Origin: Zobellella endophytica
Lineage (GTDB): Bacteria > Pseudomonadota > Gammaproteobacteria > Enterobacterales > Aeromonadaceae
Direction of reading: 5' to 3'
Assembly: GCF_003012775.1 (NCBI RefSeq)
Contig: NZ_PXYG01000004.1
Coordinates: 124,001-188,000 of the forward strand
DNA: 64,000 nt
Positions within the stretch are counted from its first letter, which is position 1, and every line of letters starts with the position of its first letter. The notes under the pieces are model-generated. The model was not told the origin of the DNA. It did no database searches and saw only the letters and a list, made by a program, of their open reading frames with translations. The position numbers and the translations under genes are program-made. Shown one piece after another: positions 16,235-27,675 of this stretch.

Positions 16235-17473
16235 TTAAAAGCTCAGCGGGCGGTCACCCTGCTCGTCCTTGATCCGGGTCGGCAGACCCATTTCGTTGAG
16301 CAGGTTGATGAAGGGCTTGGGATCCAGCTCTTCCACGTTGGCCATGTGCTTCACGTCCCACTCGCCGGAGGCGATCAGCAGGGCGGCGGCCACCGGCGGC
16401 ACGCCGGCGGTGTAGGAAATGCCCTGGCTGCCCACTTCGGCGTAGGCCTCGGCGTGGTCGGCCACGTTGTAGATGAACACTTCCTTGTCCTGGCCGTCCT
16501 TCTTGCCCTTCACCTGGTCACCGATGCAGGTCTTGCCGCTGTAGGTGGGCGCCAGGGAGGAGGGATCCGGCAATACGGCCTTGACCACCTTGAGCGGCAC
16601 CACTTCCAGGCCCTCGGCGGTTTTCACCGGCTGCTCGGACAGCAGGCCCAGGTTCTTGAGGATGGTGAACACATTGATATAGTGCTCGCCGAAGCCCATC
16701 CAGAAGCGCACGTTGGGCACGCCCAGGTTCTGGGACAGGGAGTGTACTTCGTCGTGGCCGGTCATGTAGCTGGTCTGGCTGCCCACCACCGGCAGATCGT
16801 CGGTGCGTTTCACCTCGAACATCCGGTTCTGCACCCACTCGCTGTTCTGCCAGGACCAGACCCGGCCGGTGAACTCGCGGAAGTTGATTTCGGGATCGAA
16901 GTTGGTGGCGAAATAGCGGCCGTGGCTGCCGGCGTTGATGTCGATGATGTCGATGGAGTCGACGCTGTCGAAATACTCGTTCACCGCCACGGCGGCATAG
17001 GCGTTGACCACACCCGGATCGAAGCCCACGCCCAGTATGGCGGTGATGCCCTTGTCGGCACAGATGGCCTTGCGCTTCCACTCGTAGTTGGCGTACCAGG
17101 GCGGATTTTCGCAGATCTTGGCCGGATCTTCGTGGATGGCGGTGTCGAGGTAGGCGGCGCCGGTCTCGATACAGGCCTGCAGCACCGACATATTGACGAA
17201 AGCCGATCCGACATTGATCACCAGTTGCGACTGTGTTTTGTCAATCAATGCCTTGGTGGCTGCGATGTCGAGCGCATCCAGGGCATGGGCTTGCAATTCA
17301 CCGGCAACCTTAAGGCTGCCCTTTTCCCGCACGCTGTCGACGATTTTCTGGCATTTCTCGACAGTACGCGAAGCGATATGGATGTTCCCCAGCACGTCGT
17401 TATGCTGCGCACACTTGTGCGCGACCACCTGGGCGACACCTCCGGCACCAATAATCAGAACGTTTTTCTTCAT
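16235..17473 (-). CDS. carboxynorspermidine synthase (saccharopine dehydrogenase-like)
   Basis: The 412-residue protein starts with a Rossmann motif, IIGAGGVAQVVAHK (6-19), and has the saccharopine dehydrogenase fold, with LDTAIHEDP near 110 and GVGFDPGVVNAYA near 148. It matches carboxynorspermidine/carboxyspermidine synthase, which condenses aspartate semialdehyde with a diamine using NADPH. It is 52 bp downstream of nspC on the same strand, so the pair makes norspermidine or spermidine without S-adenosylmethionine decarboxylase. The start at 17473 has a purine-rich GAGG nearby. Confidence 0.92.
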   Translation of the reverse strand: MKKNVLIIGAGGVAQVVAHKCAQHNDVLGNIHIASRTVEKCQKIVDSVREKGSLKVAGELQAHALDALDIAATKALIDKTQSQLVINVGSAFVNMSVLQACIETGAAYLDTAIHEDPAKICENPPWYANYEWKRKAICADKGITAILGVGFDPGVVNAYAAVAVNEYFDSVDSIDIIDINAGSHGRYFATNFDPEINFREFTGRVWSWQNSEWVQNRMFEVKRTDDLPVVGSQTSYMTGHDEVHSLSQNLGVPNVRFWMGFGEHYINVFTILKNLGLLSEQPVKTAEGLEVVPLKVVKAVLPDPSSLAPTYSGKTCIGDQVKGKKDGQDKEVFIYNVADHAEAYAEVGSQGISYTAGVPPVAAALLIASGEWDVKHMANVEELDPKPFINLLNEMGLPTRIKDEQGDRPLSF

Positions 17474-17525
17474 TTTTTTCCTCTAACCGCCTCCTTGAAA
17501 GGCTTTGTTGTGGTTACTCCATGCC

Positions 17526-18638
17526 TCAGGAGAGGCTGTTTACAAAATCGTCGAAACCGAATTCACGCACCAGCTCCACGCTGCCGTCGAGCTGACGCAC
17601 GGCAATGGCGGGCATGCTCACACCATTGAACCAGTTTTTCTTTACCATTGTATAACCGGCGGCATCGATGAACGACAGCCGGTCGCCTACCTTCAACTCG
17701 TGGTCGAACCTGAACTCGCCGAAGATGTCCCCGGCCAGGCAGGACTTGCCGCACACCATGTACTGATGGGGGCCGTCGCAGGGATCCATCTTGGCGGGCT
17801 GGCGGTAGATCAGCAGGTCGAGCATGTGCGCCTCGATGGAGCTGTCCACGATCGCCAGCTGCTTGCCGTTGTAGAGGGTGTCGAGCACCGTCACCTCGAG
17901 CGACGTGCTGAGGGTGATGGCCGCCTCGCCGGGCTCCAGGTAGAGCTGCACCCCGTAGCGCTCGGCAAAGGCCTTGAGCCGGGCGCAGAACCGGTCGAGC
18001 GGATAGCCTTCGCCGGTGAAGTGGATGCCGCCGCCCAGGCTGACCCAGCTTATCCGGGGTTGCGCCAGCAGGGGGCCGAACTTCTCCTCGATCTGGCCCA
18101 GCATCTGGTCGAACAGGGCAAAGTCGCTGTTCTCGCAGTTGTTGTGGATCATAAAGCCGGAGATGCGGTCGAGCACCTGTTCGACCTTGGCCGCGTCCCA
18201 TTCGCCCAGGCGGCTGAAGGGGCGGGAGGGGTCGGCGATCAGGAACTCGGAGCTGGACACGCCCGGGTTGAGACGCAGGCCGCGCACCTGGCCGGCGGAA
18301 GCGGCGTCGAAGCGCTCGAGCTGACCGATGGAGTTGAAGATGATCTTGTCGGAGTGGGCCAGCACTTCCTCTATTTCGTCATCGGCATAGGCCACGCTGT
18401 AGGCGTGGGTTTCACCGCCGAACTTGAGCTTGCCGAGCTTGACTTCGTTGAGGGAGGAAGAGGTGGTGCCGTCCATGTACTGGCTCATCAGGTCGAACAC
18501 CGACCAGGTGGCGAAGCATTTCAGGGCCAGCAGCGCCTTGGCGCCGGAGTGTTCGCGCACATAGGCAATTTTTTCCATGTTGCGCAGCAGTTTGCTTTTG
18601 TCGATGAGATAGTACGGTGTCTTGATCACCTCAGTCAT
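17526..18638 (-). CDS. nspC: carboxynorspermidine decarboxylase
   Basis: The 370-residue protein is a fold-type III PLP decarboxylase of the alanine-racemase/ornithine-decarboxylase fold. The PLP lysine is Lys40 in LLALKCFATW, and the C-terminal catalytic Cys is in CGKSCLAGD. It removes CO2 from carboxynorspermidine or carboxyspermidine made by the enzyme encoded next. The ATG is preceded by AAGGGGG. It is the first gene of the two-gene polyamine operon. Confidence 0.93.
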   Translation of the reverse strand: MTEVIKTPYYLIDKSKLLRNMEKIAYVREHSGAKALLALKCFATWSVFDLMSQYMDGTTSSSLNEVKLGKLKFGGETHAYSVAYADDEIEEVLAHSDKIIFNSIGQLERFDAASAGQVRGLRLNPGVSSSEFLIADPSRPFSRLGEWDAAKVEQVLDRISGFMIHNNCENSDFALFDQMLGQIEEKFGPLLAQPRISWVSLGGGIHFTGEGYPLDRFCARLKAFAERYGVQLYLEPGEAAITLSTSLEVTVLDTLYNGKQLAIVDSSIEAHMLDLLIYRQPAKMDPCDGPHQYMVCGKSCLAGDIFGEFRFDHELKVGDRLSFIDAAGYTMVKKNWFNGVSMPAIAVRQLDGSVELVREFGFDDFVNSLS

Positions 18639-18952
18639 ACCCCCTTAGAGCCTGTCAACAACCCGGTTGGTGGCCGGGAAATTTCAAAGCGCGTGATTAT
18701 AGAGGAAAGGTGGTGGCGCTTCGAGCAAAAAGTGTAGCCGTCTTTTCTTTGGCTTGGCCAGATTGTGAGCCGGATCCGGATAAATGGCCGGCTGGCTCTT
18801 TCTCGGAAGCCGTTTACGATCTGTCGTACTCGGCCAAAGCGCACGGCGCCGCCGACACGCCGTAAACCCTCCCTGTTGCCTCTTCGGCTTGGTCGTAACA
18901 AAAAAGCTTCGCGAAGATCGTAAACAGATTCTTAGGCTCGGTAAGAGACAAG
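18639..18952. other. gap upstream of nspC
   Basis: About 310 bp between the nspC start and the terminator of the YfcC gene. It must hold the nspC promoter on the minus strand. I see no convincing gene or operator. Confidence 0.5.
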
Positions 18953-18980
18953 AAAAAGGGCCTCCGGCAGGAGGCCCTTT
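18953..18980 (-). terminator. terminator of the YfcC gene
   Basis: AAAGGGCCTCC (18955-18965) pairs with GGAGGCCCTTT (18970-18980) around a 4-nt loop. Read on the minus strand it ends in a run of five T, 28 bp after the permease stop. Confidence 0.85.
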
Positions 18981-19007
18981 GCATGGCTGGTATTAACCGG
19001 TGGGGCT

Positions 19008-20459
19008 TTAGCCCACCCATTGGGTGATCTGGGCGAAAATCAGGAAACCCATGGCGATGGCGATCCAGGTGGCGAACAGGGGCAGGAAGAACTTGACCCA
19101 CTTGTTCCAGGTGACGCCGGCCAGGGCCAGGGTGGCCATAAAGTAGCCGGAGGTGGGGTAGAGGATGTTGCCCAGGCCGTCGCCCAACTGGTAGGCCAGC
19201 ACCGCGGTCTGGCGGGTGACTCCCACCAGGTCGGATAGCGGCGCCATGATCGGCATGGTCACCAGGGCCTGGCCGCTGCCCGAGGGGATCACGAAGTTGA
19301 AGCCGAGCTGGGCGAAGAACATGCCGATGGCGGAGAAGATGGCCGGGAAGCCGCCCACCAGGTTGCCCAGGCCGTACACCAGGGTGTCCATGATCTGGCC
19401 TTCTTCCAGTACCACCGCCACGGCGCGGGCGATGCCGCAGATCATGGCGCCCACCAGCACGTCGCGGAAGCCTTCGTTGAAGCCTTCGCAGATTTCCTCG
19501 GTCTTGAGGCCGGCGATCAGGCCGACCACCACGCCCATGATCACGAACAGCCCGGCCATTTCCATCATGAACCAGCCCTGGGTCAGCACGCCCCACACCA
19601 GGGTGGCGAAGAAGGCGAAGGTGGCGAAGGCGGCCCATTTCTGGCGCGGGGTGGCGGTCAGCATGCCTTCGTCGTTGCCGTGCTGGTAGCGGTGACGCTT
19701 GTCTGCTTCCTTGGCGTCGCCGTCCATCAGGCTCAGGGCCGGATTGTCGCGCACCTTGAGCGCGTAACGGGTGACGTAGAAGATGCCGGCCAGCAGGATG
19801 GCGGCGAAGGCCAGCACCCGCAGCAGCAGGCCGGAATAGAGCGGCAGGTCGGCCAGTTGCTGGCCCAGGCCGGTGTTTATGGGGTTGAGTACCCCGGCGG
19901 TAAAGCCGGCGGTGGTGGCGCACAGGGCCACGGCGGCGGCGGTGACCGAGTCGAAGCGCAGGGCGATCATCAGCGGCAGTATCACCGGCACATACACCAG
20001 CGCCAGCTCCTGGGTGCCGATCAGGGTGGCGATCACCGCGAAGGTGGTCATCAGCACCGGGATGATGACGATGCTGTTGTTGGCGAAGCGGCGGGTCAGC
20101 TTGTCGACCCCGATTTCGATGATGCCGGTACGGCGCAGCACCATGAACATGCCGCCGATGATAAAGGTGAAGAACACCACGGCGCCGGCGTCCATCAGCC
20201 CCTTGGGAATGGCCAGCATAAAGTCGACCGGGCCGACCGGGTTGGATTCGATCACCTGGTAGGAGTTGGGATCTATGGTGGTGCGGCCGTTGGGACCGGG
20301 CACCCGGTCATACTGGCCGGCGGGCACTATGTAGGTGAGTACGGCGGCGATGGCGCTGAATACGAACAGGATGACGTAGATATGCGGCATCTCGAACGAC
20401 TTCTTTTTCTTTTCCACGGTATCGGCGGAAAACTGATTGGCTTTAGACATGGGCTCCAT
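19008..20459 (-). CDS. YfcC-family inner-membrane permease
   Basis: The 483-residue protein has a short polar N-terminus and about 12 membrane helices. It resembles YfcC/DcuC-like carriers (C4-dicarboxylate anaerobic carrier superfamily); GTQELALVYVPVILPLM near 150 and FNFVIPSGSGQALVTMPIMAPL near 390 are family motifs. Substrates in this family include dicarboxylates and basic amino acids, so its own is uncertain. The ATG at 20459 has GGGAG 5 bp upstream. Its position beside the allA-gcl genes, plus a shared operator-like sequence, suggests uptake of a compound feeding glyoxylate, such as a purine breakdown product. Confidence 0.85.
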   Translation of the reverse strand: MEPMSKANQFSADTVEKKKKSFEMPHIYVILFVFSAIAAVLTYIVPAGQYDRVPGPNGRTTIDPNSYQVIESNPVGPVDFMLAIPKGLMDAGAVVFFTFIIGGMFMVLRRTGIIEIGVDKLTRRFANNSIVIIPVLMTTFAVIATLIGTQELALVYVPVILPLMIALRFDSVTAAAVALCATTAGFTAGVLNPINTGLGQQLADLPLYSGLLLRVLAFAAILLAGIFYVTRYALKVRDNPALSLMDGDAKEADKRHRYQHGNDEGMLTATPRQKWAAFATFAFFATLVWGVLTQGWFMMEMAGLFVIMGVVVGLIAGLKTEEICEGFNEGFRDVLVGAMICGIARAVAVVLEEGQIMDTLVYGLGNLVGGFPAIFSAIGMFFAQLGFNFVIPSGSGQALVTMPIMAPLSDLVGVTRQTAVLAYQLGDGLGNILYPTSGYFMATLALAGVTWNKWVKFFLPLFATWIAIAMGFLIFAQITQWVG

Positions 20460-21177
20460 GACCTCTCCCTTCATTACATCAATTGAGTTAAGTCCATTTA
20501 CGCTGAGCGGCGTAGTTTTTTAACAGGTCGTCGTCCCCGTTTTGCACATAAAACGAGAGCGGTTTTGTATTAATGGCTGACCTTGTCGATATTAATAAAC
20601 CTTTATTAACATGGGATCAACATTTTTTGGAAGTTATTTCCGTCTAATGGAAATATTTAATTTATTTTGACTTAATGGTCAACTTGCTATTATTTCCGGC
20701 ACCTTCTGGCCATTCGTATCGATCTCTATCCTTCTGTTTTTAAGTGTAAGTTTATGTATGTCAATGATTTTAATATAGTTAATTGTATTGTTTTGTATTT
20801 ATTTTTGTTTTGTATTTTTATGTGTATTAACTTTGTGTTGTCACTGTTTTGTATATTGTTTCTAATTCTTTTTGTTATTGTGCATTATTTTGATCGATTC
20901 CATCTTTATTACCATTTTTCATGATTTTTAAAATTTAAATCTCATAAAAGACTAGTTGATTTCATGTGAAGATATAAAGCCGGCGATGGGCTGCGCTGTG
21001 GCATGGCGGTGTCATTCATCTTTGTAGGGCGGTGGTGGCCTGGTGGATGGACAAGGGGGCTGGTGGATGGGCGAGAAACGGGATAACAGGCTGTGTCCAG
21101 GCGGACTGGCGTGGGGAGCGGACCGGTGGTGGTCCCCGCTGAGGGGTTGATCGGCGTTGCGGTTGGCGGTCGGGAAG
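20460..21177. other. long AT-rich upstream region of the YfcC gene
   Basis: About 720 bp without a gene. The first 500 bp are strikingly AT-rich and hold the permease promoter on the minus strand, plus an IclR-box-like dyad at 20628-20642. The last part is GC-rich, with CTGGTGGATGG repeated twice 20 bp apart near 21040-21070. Short frames there look non-coding. Confidence 0.55.
20628..20642. promoter_or_regulatory. IclR-box-like dyad upstream of the YfcC gene
   Basis: TGGAAGTTATTTCCG matches the IclR consensus TGGAAATNATTTCCA (recalled from E. coli work) at 12 of 14 defined positions, 169 bp before the permease start. A second TGGAAAT half-site lies at 20648. A related box precedes gcl. Confidence 0.45.
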
Positions 21178-21208
21178 AATAAAAAGGCCCCCGCCGGTGG
21201 CGGAGGCC
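21178..21208 (-). terminator. terminator of allA
   Basis: GGCCCCCGCC (21186-21195) and GGCGGAGGCC (21199-21208) pair with one mismatch around a 3-nt loop. On the minus strand a TTTTTATT run follows. It lies 25 bp after the allA stop. Confidence 0.8.
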
Positions 21209-21232
21209 GTTGTCTGTGCCGGAGCACGCCGC

Positions 21233-21733
21233 TCAGCCGAGCACCACCTCGAGCTGGCCGGGCTCCAGATGGTGCAGGTCGCAATTGTCGTCCTTGCCGA
21301 TGCGGTCGACAATGATGAAGCGCTGCTGGTCCTGGAGGGAAACGATGGGGTGGTGCCAGGTATCCGCGTGGTAATTGATCCCCTGCCGGCCGTTGGACAC
21401 AAAGGCGCGGATGTCCCCGGGGGCGGGCGTGGTGCCACACGGCGCCACCAGGATCAGGAAAGGCTGGTCATCAAGCGGGATAAAGGCCTGGGAGCCTTTG
21501 GGATGCTTCTCCATCAGGGTCACCGCCAGCGGCAGGCTCCAGGGTGACACGTCCACCAGGCTGATGCCCACATGGGCCTCACTGCCCGCTATCCCGACCC
21601 GGGCGATATCGTGGTAGCGCAGGGCTTTGCCGTCGTTGATATAAAACTGGTGCTGGTTTTCGGATTCAATCACATCGCCGAACGGCGCAAAGGCGGCGGC
21701 CGTCAGCGGTTGAGCGCTAATGGTTAAGGTCAT
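21233..21733 (-). CDS. allA: ureidoglycolate lyase
   Basis: The 166-residue protein matches AllA, the cupin-fold enzyme that splits ureidoglycolate into glyoxylate and urea at the end of allantoin breakdown. Family motifs are FAPFGDVIE near the start, LMEKHPKGSQAFIPL near 75, NGRQGINYHADTWHHP near 112 and the FIIVDR C-terminal strand. It is the last gene of a run that converts glyoxylate to 2-phosphoglycerate. No allantoinase or allantoate hydrolase gene is in the window, so they would be elsewhere, or the protein works on imported ureidoglycolate. Confidence 0.92.
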   Translation of the reverse strand: MTLTISAQPLTAAAFAPFGDVIESENQHQFYINDGKALRYHDIARVGIAGSEAHVGISLVDVSPWSLPLAVTLMEKHPKGSQAFIPLDDQPFLILVAPCGTTPAPGDIRAFVSNGRQGINYHADTWHHPIVSLQDQQRFIIVDRIGKDDNCDLHHLEPGQLEVVLG

Positions 21734-21826
21734 GGTCGAGTCTCGTTTTTTGGGTAGGAGTCATGGTCACCGGCCCGGGGGCCGGTGAACCTTGTTGTTA
21801 TCGTTATGGTTATTATCGGGGGCGGG

Positions 21827-23095
21827 TTATTCCGGCAGCACCAGAATGGCCCGGAAGTCGTTGACGTTGGTGCGGGTGGGGCCGGTTTCCACCAGGGTGT
21901 TCAGCCGGGAAAAGAAGCCGTAGCTGTCGTTGTCGGCCAGGTAGTCTTCCGCCTTGAGCCCGGCCGCCTCGGCCTGCTGGTACAGCTCGGGCGTAATATA
22001 GGCGCCGGCGTTGTCCTCCACCCCGTCGATGCCGTCGGTGTCGGCGGCCAGGGCGTAGACGCCCTTCAGCCCCTTCAGCTCGTTGAACAGGCTGAGCATG
22101 AATTCGCTGTTGCGCCCGCCGCGGCCCTGGCCCCTGATGGTGACCGTGGTTTCGCCGCCGGAGAGGATCACGCAGGGCGCGGAGATCGGCTGGCCGCACT
22201 TGACTATCTGCTTGGCGATGGCGGCGTGCACCTTGGCCACCTCCCGCGATTCACCTTCGATGCAGTCACCCAGTACCAGGGGGGTGATGTCGTGGGACAT
22301 GGCCACGTCGGCGGCGGCGTCCAGCGCATCCTGGGGAGTGGCGATCATGTGGAACTCGGCCCGGCTCAGGCGCTCGTCACCCGGCTTGACGGTCTCGGAC
22401 TCGGGGCTGTTCAGCCAGTCGCGCACATGGACGCCCACCTCGATGCCGTAGTGGTCGAGGATGGCCAGCGCCTGGGCCGAGGTGGTGGGATCCGCCACCG
22501 TCGGGCCGGAGGCGATCACGGTGGGCTCGTCGCCGGGCACGTCGGAGATGCCGAGGGCGATCAGCCGGGCCGGGTAGGCGGCGGCGGCCAGGCGGCCGCC
22601 CTTGATGGCGGACAGGTGCTTGCGCACGCAGTTCATCTCGTCGATGGCCGCCCCCGACCGGAGCAGGGCCTTGTTGATGGCCTGCTTGTCGGACAGGGTC
22701 AGGCCCGGGGCCGGCAGGCTCAGCAGCGAGGAGCCGCCGCCGGACAGCAGGCAGATCACCAGGTCGTCCTCGCCGAGGCCGGACACCAGTTCCAGGATGC
22801 GGCGGCCGACCCGCTCGCCGGCGTCGTCCGGCACCGGGTGGGCGGCTTCGATGATGTCGATGCGCTGGCAGGGCGCGCCGTGGTCATAGCGGGTCACCAC
22901 CACGCCGGAAAGCTCGCCTTCCCAGATGGCGTCCAGCTCGGCGGCCATGGAGGCGGCGGCCTTGCCGGCCCCGATGACAACGGCTTTTTGACGAGTATCC
23001 TTGGGCAGGTATTCGGCCAGGTTGCCCTTGGGCAGGGCGGCGGCCACGGCGCTGTCGAATAACTGCTGTAACAACTCCTGAGGATGGATATCCAT
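21827..23095 (-). CDS. ttuD: glycerate 2-kinase (MOFRL/GckA type)
   Basis: The 422-residue protein has the two domains of MOFRL-type glycerate kinases: an N-terminal part with VVIGAGKAAASMA near 40 and LLSGGGSSLL near 115, and a C-terminal MOFRL domain with ILSGGETTVTIRGQGRGGRN near 310. It phosphorylates D-glycerate to 2-phosphoglycerate, feeding lower glycolysis; older annotations call it hydroxypyruvate reductase TtuD. The ATG at 23095 has AGGAG 9 bp upstream, preferred over a TTG at 23101. A 183-bp gap from glxR may hold an internal promoter. Confidence 0.9.
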   Translation of the reverse strand: MDIHPQELLQQLFDSAVAAALPKGNLAEYLPKDTRQKAVVIGAGKAAASMAAELDAIWEGELSGVVVTRYDHGAPCQRIDIIEAAHPVPDDAGERVGRRILELVSGLGEDDLVICLLSGGGSSLLSLPAPGLTLSDKQAINKALLRSGAAIDEMNCVRKHLSAIKGGRLAAAAYPARLIALGISDVPGDEPTVIASGPTVADPTTSAQALAILDHYGIEVGVHVRDWLNSPESETVKPGDERLSRAEFHMIATPQDALDAAADVAMSHDITPLVLGDCIEGESREVAKVHAAIAKQIVKCGQPISAPCVILSGGETTVTIRGQGRGGRNSEFMLSLFNELKGLKGVYALAADTDGIDGVEDNAGAYITPELYQQAEAAGLKAEDYLADNDSYGFFSRLNTLVETGPTRTNVNDFRAILVLPE

Positions 23096-23278
23096 GTGCA
23101 AATACTCCTGAAAAAACGGCTGTCTCTATCTTACGCTGATGAAGAGGGTGGGGCAGCACAACCGGCAATGAAGATCTAACACAAAGCCCCCTGAGTGAAA
23201 GTCTGCTGTTGCCGGTGCCTGCCCCGGTTTTGACCGGCCCGCGACCGAAGCCAAAAAGCCGCGGACCGGTAAAAAGGG

Positions 23279-24166
23279 TTACTCGCCCCGGATATTATGG
23301 TTGGCGAGGTGCTCCAGCGCCTTGACCATGCCGGAGTGATCCCAGCCGTCGCCGCCCAGGGCGGTACAGGTGTTGAACAGTTCCTGGGCACTGGCGGTGT
23401 TGGGCAGGGCCACGCCCAGCTCGCGGGCACCGCTCAGGGCCAGGTTCAGGTCCTTCTGGTGCAGGGCGATGCGGAAGCCCGGGTTGAAGGTGCCTTTCAC
23501 CATGCGCTCGCCGTGCACTTCCAGGATCTTGGAAGAGGCGAAACCGCCCATCAGCGCCTCGCGTACCTTGGCCGGGTTGGCGCCGGCCTTGGAGGCGAAC
23601 ACCAGGGCTTCGGCCACCGCTTCGATGTTCAGCGCCACGATGATCTGGTTGGCCACCTTGCAGGTCTGGCCGTCGCCGTTGCCGCCCACCAGGGTGATGT
23701 TCTTGCCCATGGTGTCGAACAGCGGCTTGATGCGCTCGAAGGTGGCCTCTTCGCCGCCGACCATGATGGTCAGGGTGGCGTTGATGGCACCCACTTCACC
23801 ACCGGACACCGGCGCGTCCAGGTACTGGGCACCGGTTTCGTTGATGCGCTTGGCGAACGCCTTGGTGGCCATGGGGGAGATGGAGGACATGTCCACCACC
23901 ACCTTGCCGGCGGACAGGCCGTCGGCCACGCCGTCCTTGCCGAACAGGGTCTCTTCCACCTGGGGAGTATCGGGCACCATGGTGATGATCACTTCTGCCG
24001 CTTCGGCCACCGCCTTGGGGCTGGCCAGGGCGATGCCGTTGTCACCCAGCAGGTCGGCCGGGGCCGGCTTGTAGTGCTCGGAGAAATACAGGGTGTGACC
24101 CGCTTTTTGCAGGTTCTGGGCCATGGGCTTGCCCATGATGCCGGTACCGATAAAACCTATTTTCAT
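23279..24166 (-). CDS. glxR: tartronate semialdehyde reductase
   Basis: The 295-residue enzyme is a beta-hydroxyacid dehydrogenase: NAD motif GFIGTGIMGKPMA (3-15), APVSGGEVGA near 118 and the catalytic Lys in CKVANQ near 170. It reduces 2-hydroxy-3-oxopropionate, the product of glyoxylate carboligase, to D-glycerate. Its position between hyi and the glycerate kinase makes this function secure; GarR is the close paralogue. It is clearly distinct from the L-threonate-type member at 8.2 kb. Confidence 0.93.
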   Translation of the reverse strand: MKIGFIGTGIMGKPMAQNLQKAGHTLYFSEHYKPAPADLLGDNGIALASPKAVAEAAEVIITMVPDTPQVEETLFGKDGVADGLSAGKVVVDMSSISPMATKAFAKRINETGAQYLDAPVSGGEVGAINATLTIMVGGEEATFERIKPLFDTMGKNITLVGGNGDGQTCKVANQIIVALNIEAVAEALVFASKAGANPAKVREALMGGFASSKILEVHGERMVKGTFNPGFRIALHQKDLNLALSGARELGVALPNTASAQELFNTCTALGGDGWDHSGMVKALEHLANHNIRGE

Positions 24167-24228
24167 GTTCGTTTCCTCTTGGCTGGGGGCGCCGGATGGC
24201 CGGCGCCGGGAGCGATCAGTTCAGGGAT

Positions 24229-25011
24229 TCAGGCAACGCCGTGGGTCTTCAGCCAGCCCAGGCCCGCTTCGGTGGTGGTGGCCGGCTTGTACTCGGCGCC
24301 GACCCAACCCTGGTAGCCCACCTTGTCCAGGAAGGCGAAGATGTTGTGGTAGTTCAGCTCGCCGGTGCCCGGCTCGTGACGACCCGGGTTGTCGGCCAGC
24401 TGGATGTGGTTGATGATGCTCAGGTTTTTCTCGATGGTCGGGATGATGTCCCCTTCCATGATCTGCATATGGTAGATGTCGTACTGGAACGCCAGGTTGT
24501 CGGAACCGACCCGCTCGATGATCGCCAGCGCCTGCTTGCTGTTGTTCAGGAAGAAACCAGGGATGTCGCGGGTGTTGATCGCCTCGGCGATCAGCTTGAT
24601 GCCGGCTTCCTTCAGTTTCTCGGCGGCGTACTTCAGATTGGCGACGAAGGTGGCCTCGGCCTGCTCGGCGGACACCCCGGCGGGCGGAATACCGGCCAGG
24701 CAGTTGACCTGCTTGTTGCCCAGCACCCTGGCGTAGGCGATGGCCTGGTCCACGCCGGCCTTGAACTCCTCAACCCGGCTCGGATCGACGGCAATGCCGC
24801 GGCTGCCCGCGGCCCAATCGCCGGCCGGCAGATTGAATAGCACCTGCTCCAGGCCGTTCTGGTCCAGCCTGGCCTTGATGTCCTCGGCCGGGAAGTCATA
24901 GGGGAACAGGTATTCCACGCCCTTGAAGCCGGCCTTGGCGGCGGCCTCGAAGCGGTCCAGGAAGTCGACCTCGGTAAACAGCATCGACAGGTTGGCGGCT
25001 AATTTCGGCAT
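24229..25011 (-). CDS. hyi: hydroxypyruvate isomerase
   Basis: The 260-residue TIM-barrel protein matches Hyi, which interconverts hydroxypyruvate and tartronate semialdehyde. Seen are LAANLSMLFTE at the start, FKGVEYLFPYD near 34, the metal Glu in IAEAINTRD near 143 and QYDIYHMQIMEGD near 178. The start is at 25011, with AAGGA 7 bp upstream; the frame extends further but has no ribosome site and would overlap gcl. It is 71 bp downstream of gcl in the same operon. Confidence 0.93.
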   Translation of the reverse strand: MPKLAANLSMLFTEVDFLDRFEAAAKAGFKGVEYLFPYDFPAEDIKARLDQNGLEQVLFNLPAGDWAAGSRGIAVDPSRVEEFKAGVDQAIAYARVLGNKQVNCLAGIPPAGVSAEQAEATFVANLKYAAEKLKEAGIKLIAEAINTRDIPGFFLNNSKQALAIIERVGSDNLAFQYDIYHMQIMEGDIIPTIEKNLSIINHIQLADNPGRHEPGTGELNYHNIFAFLDKVGYQGWVGAEYKPATTTEAGLGWLKTHGVA

Positions 25012-25082
25012 TGCGATGTCCTTATGTTCAGTTGGGGGCATATTCAGTATGGGCCCGACCTGGAGGCCGGGCCGCGTTACTG

Positions 25083-26858
<1,776 letters not shown>

Positions 26859-27675
26859 AGTCGGTATCCATTCATCTGAGGTGCTCTCGGCACCGTTGTT
26901 GATTATCCATGGTGTTCGGTGTGCGGTTCCGCCTGGTGAGGGCGGTTAACAACTGCGCAACCCATAGCCTGATGATACGAAAAAAAATGTGACGATCAAC
27001 ATATTTTGGAAATGATTTTTATGATGTGGAATTTTCTAGGTTTTCAGATTGAGGTGATGAGGGGTTGTTTTTCTATTTAACTGTATGTTTTTTAGGTATT
27101 TTATATTTCATTTACAGCAATCTTGTTGGTCGTGGTTTTTATTTCTGTTTTATGGAATCTATTTTTATTTAATGTTGCGTGGTGGCCGGGCCAGAGAAGA
27201 GAGGCCGCGAGGGTTAACAATAACATTACCTGTACACTTTTTTACACATAAATGTTTTTGTTTTTGTATTCAATTTTATTGATCAAACGGCGGCTCCGCT
27301 CTGCCGGCCCTTGGCGACGGCGGTTGTTGTGCACTGCCATTATTATCGGGTGGCGGCGGGGTATAAGGAAAAGCCGGCGCCGGGGGAAGGCGGCCAGCTT
27401 TTCCCGGCAGGCCGTATCGCCCCGTCACCAATGCTCCTGTCATGCGGGCTTAATACTGCTCTGTTATCCATGGACGTGGCGGCTTGCGCTCAACCAAGTA
27501 CGGGCCGCCCCGAACACTCAGCTTTTTTGCGCTGCACAAAAAAGATCTTGTAAATGCGTTTTGTGCGGTGCAATATTGACCATGCGCGCCGAAACAACAA
27601 CAAGTTGTGTGACGATGGATTCCCATGTTGGCGTGCAGGGCTCAAGGCCTTCCCATTCTTCAGGAGACGCTAACT
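26859..27675. other. divergent gap gcl / phasin
   Basis: About 820 bp. The half near gcl is AT-rich and carries its promoter region with an IclR-box-like dyad (27007-27021). The half near the phasin gene is GC-rich and holds repeated TGCGCTGCAC/TGCGGTGCA motifs (27525-27575). ACAACAAGTTGT occurs at 27597-27608 and again at 28327-28338, just after the phasin stop. Short frames in the gap do not look coding. Confidence 0.55.
27007..27021. promoter_or_regulatory. IclR-box-like dyad upstream of gcl
   Basis: TGGAAATGATTTTTA matches the IclR consensus TGGAAATNATTTCCA at all but two positions, 149 bp before the gcl start. It suggests control by the IclR protein at 15.1-16.0 kb or a homologue. Confidence 0.45.

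Noticed and set aside
16066-16272. Small 68-codon frame with Gly/Trp/Tyr-rich peptide
   Set aside because: It runs through a strong terminator hairpin and into the antisense of the next gene; treated as structured non-coding sequence.
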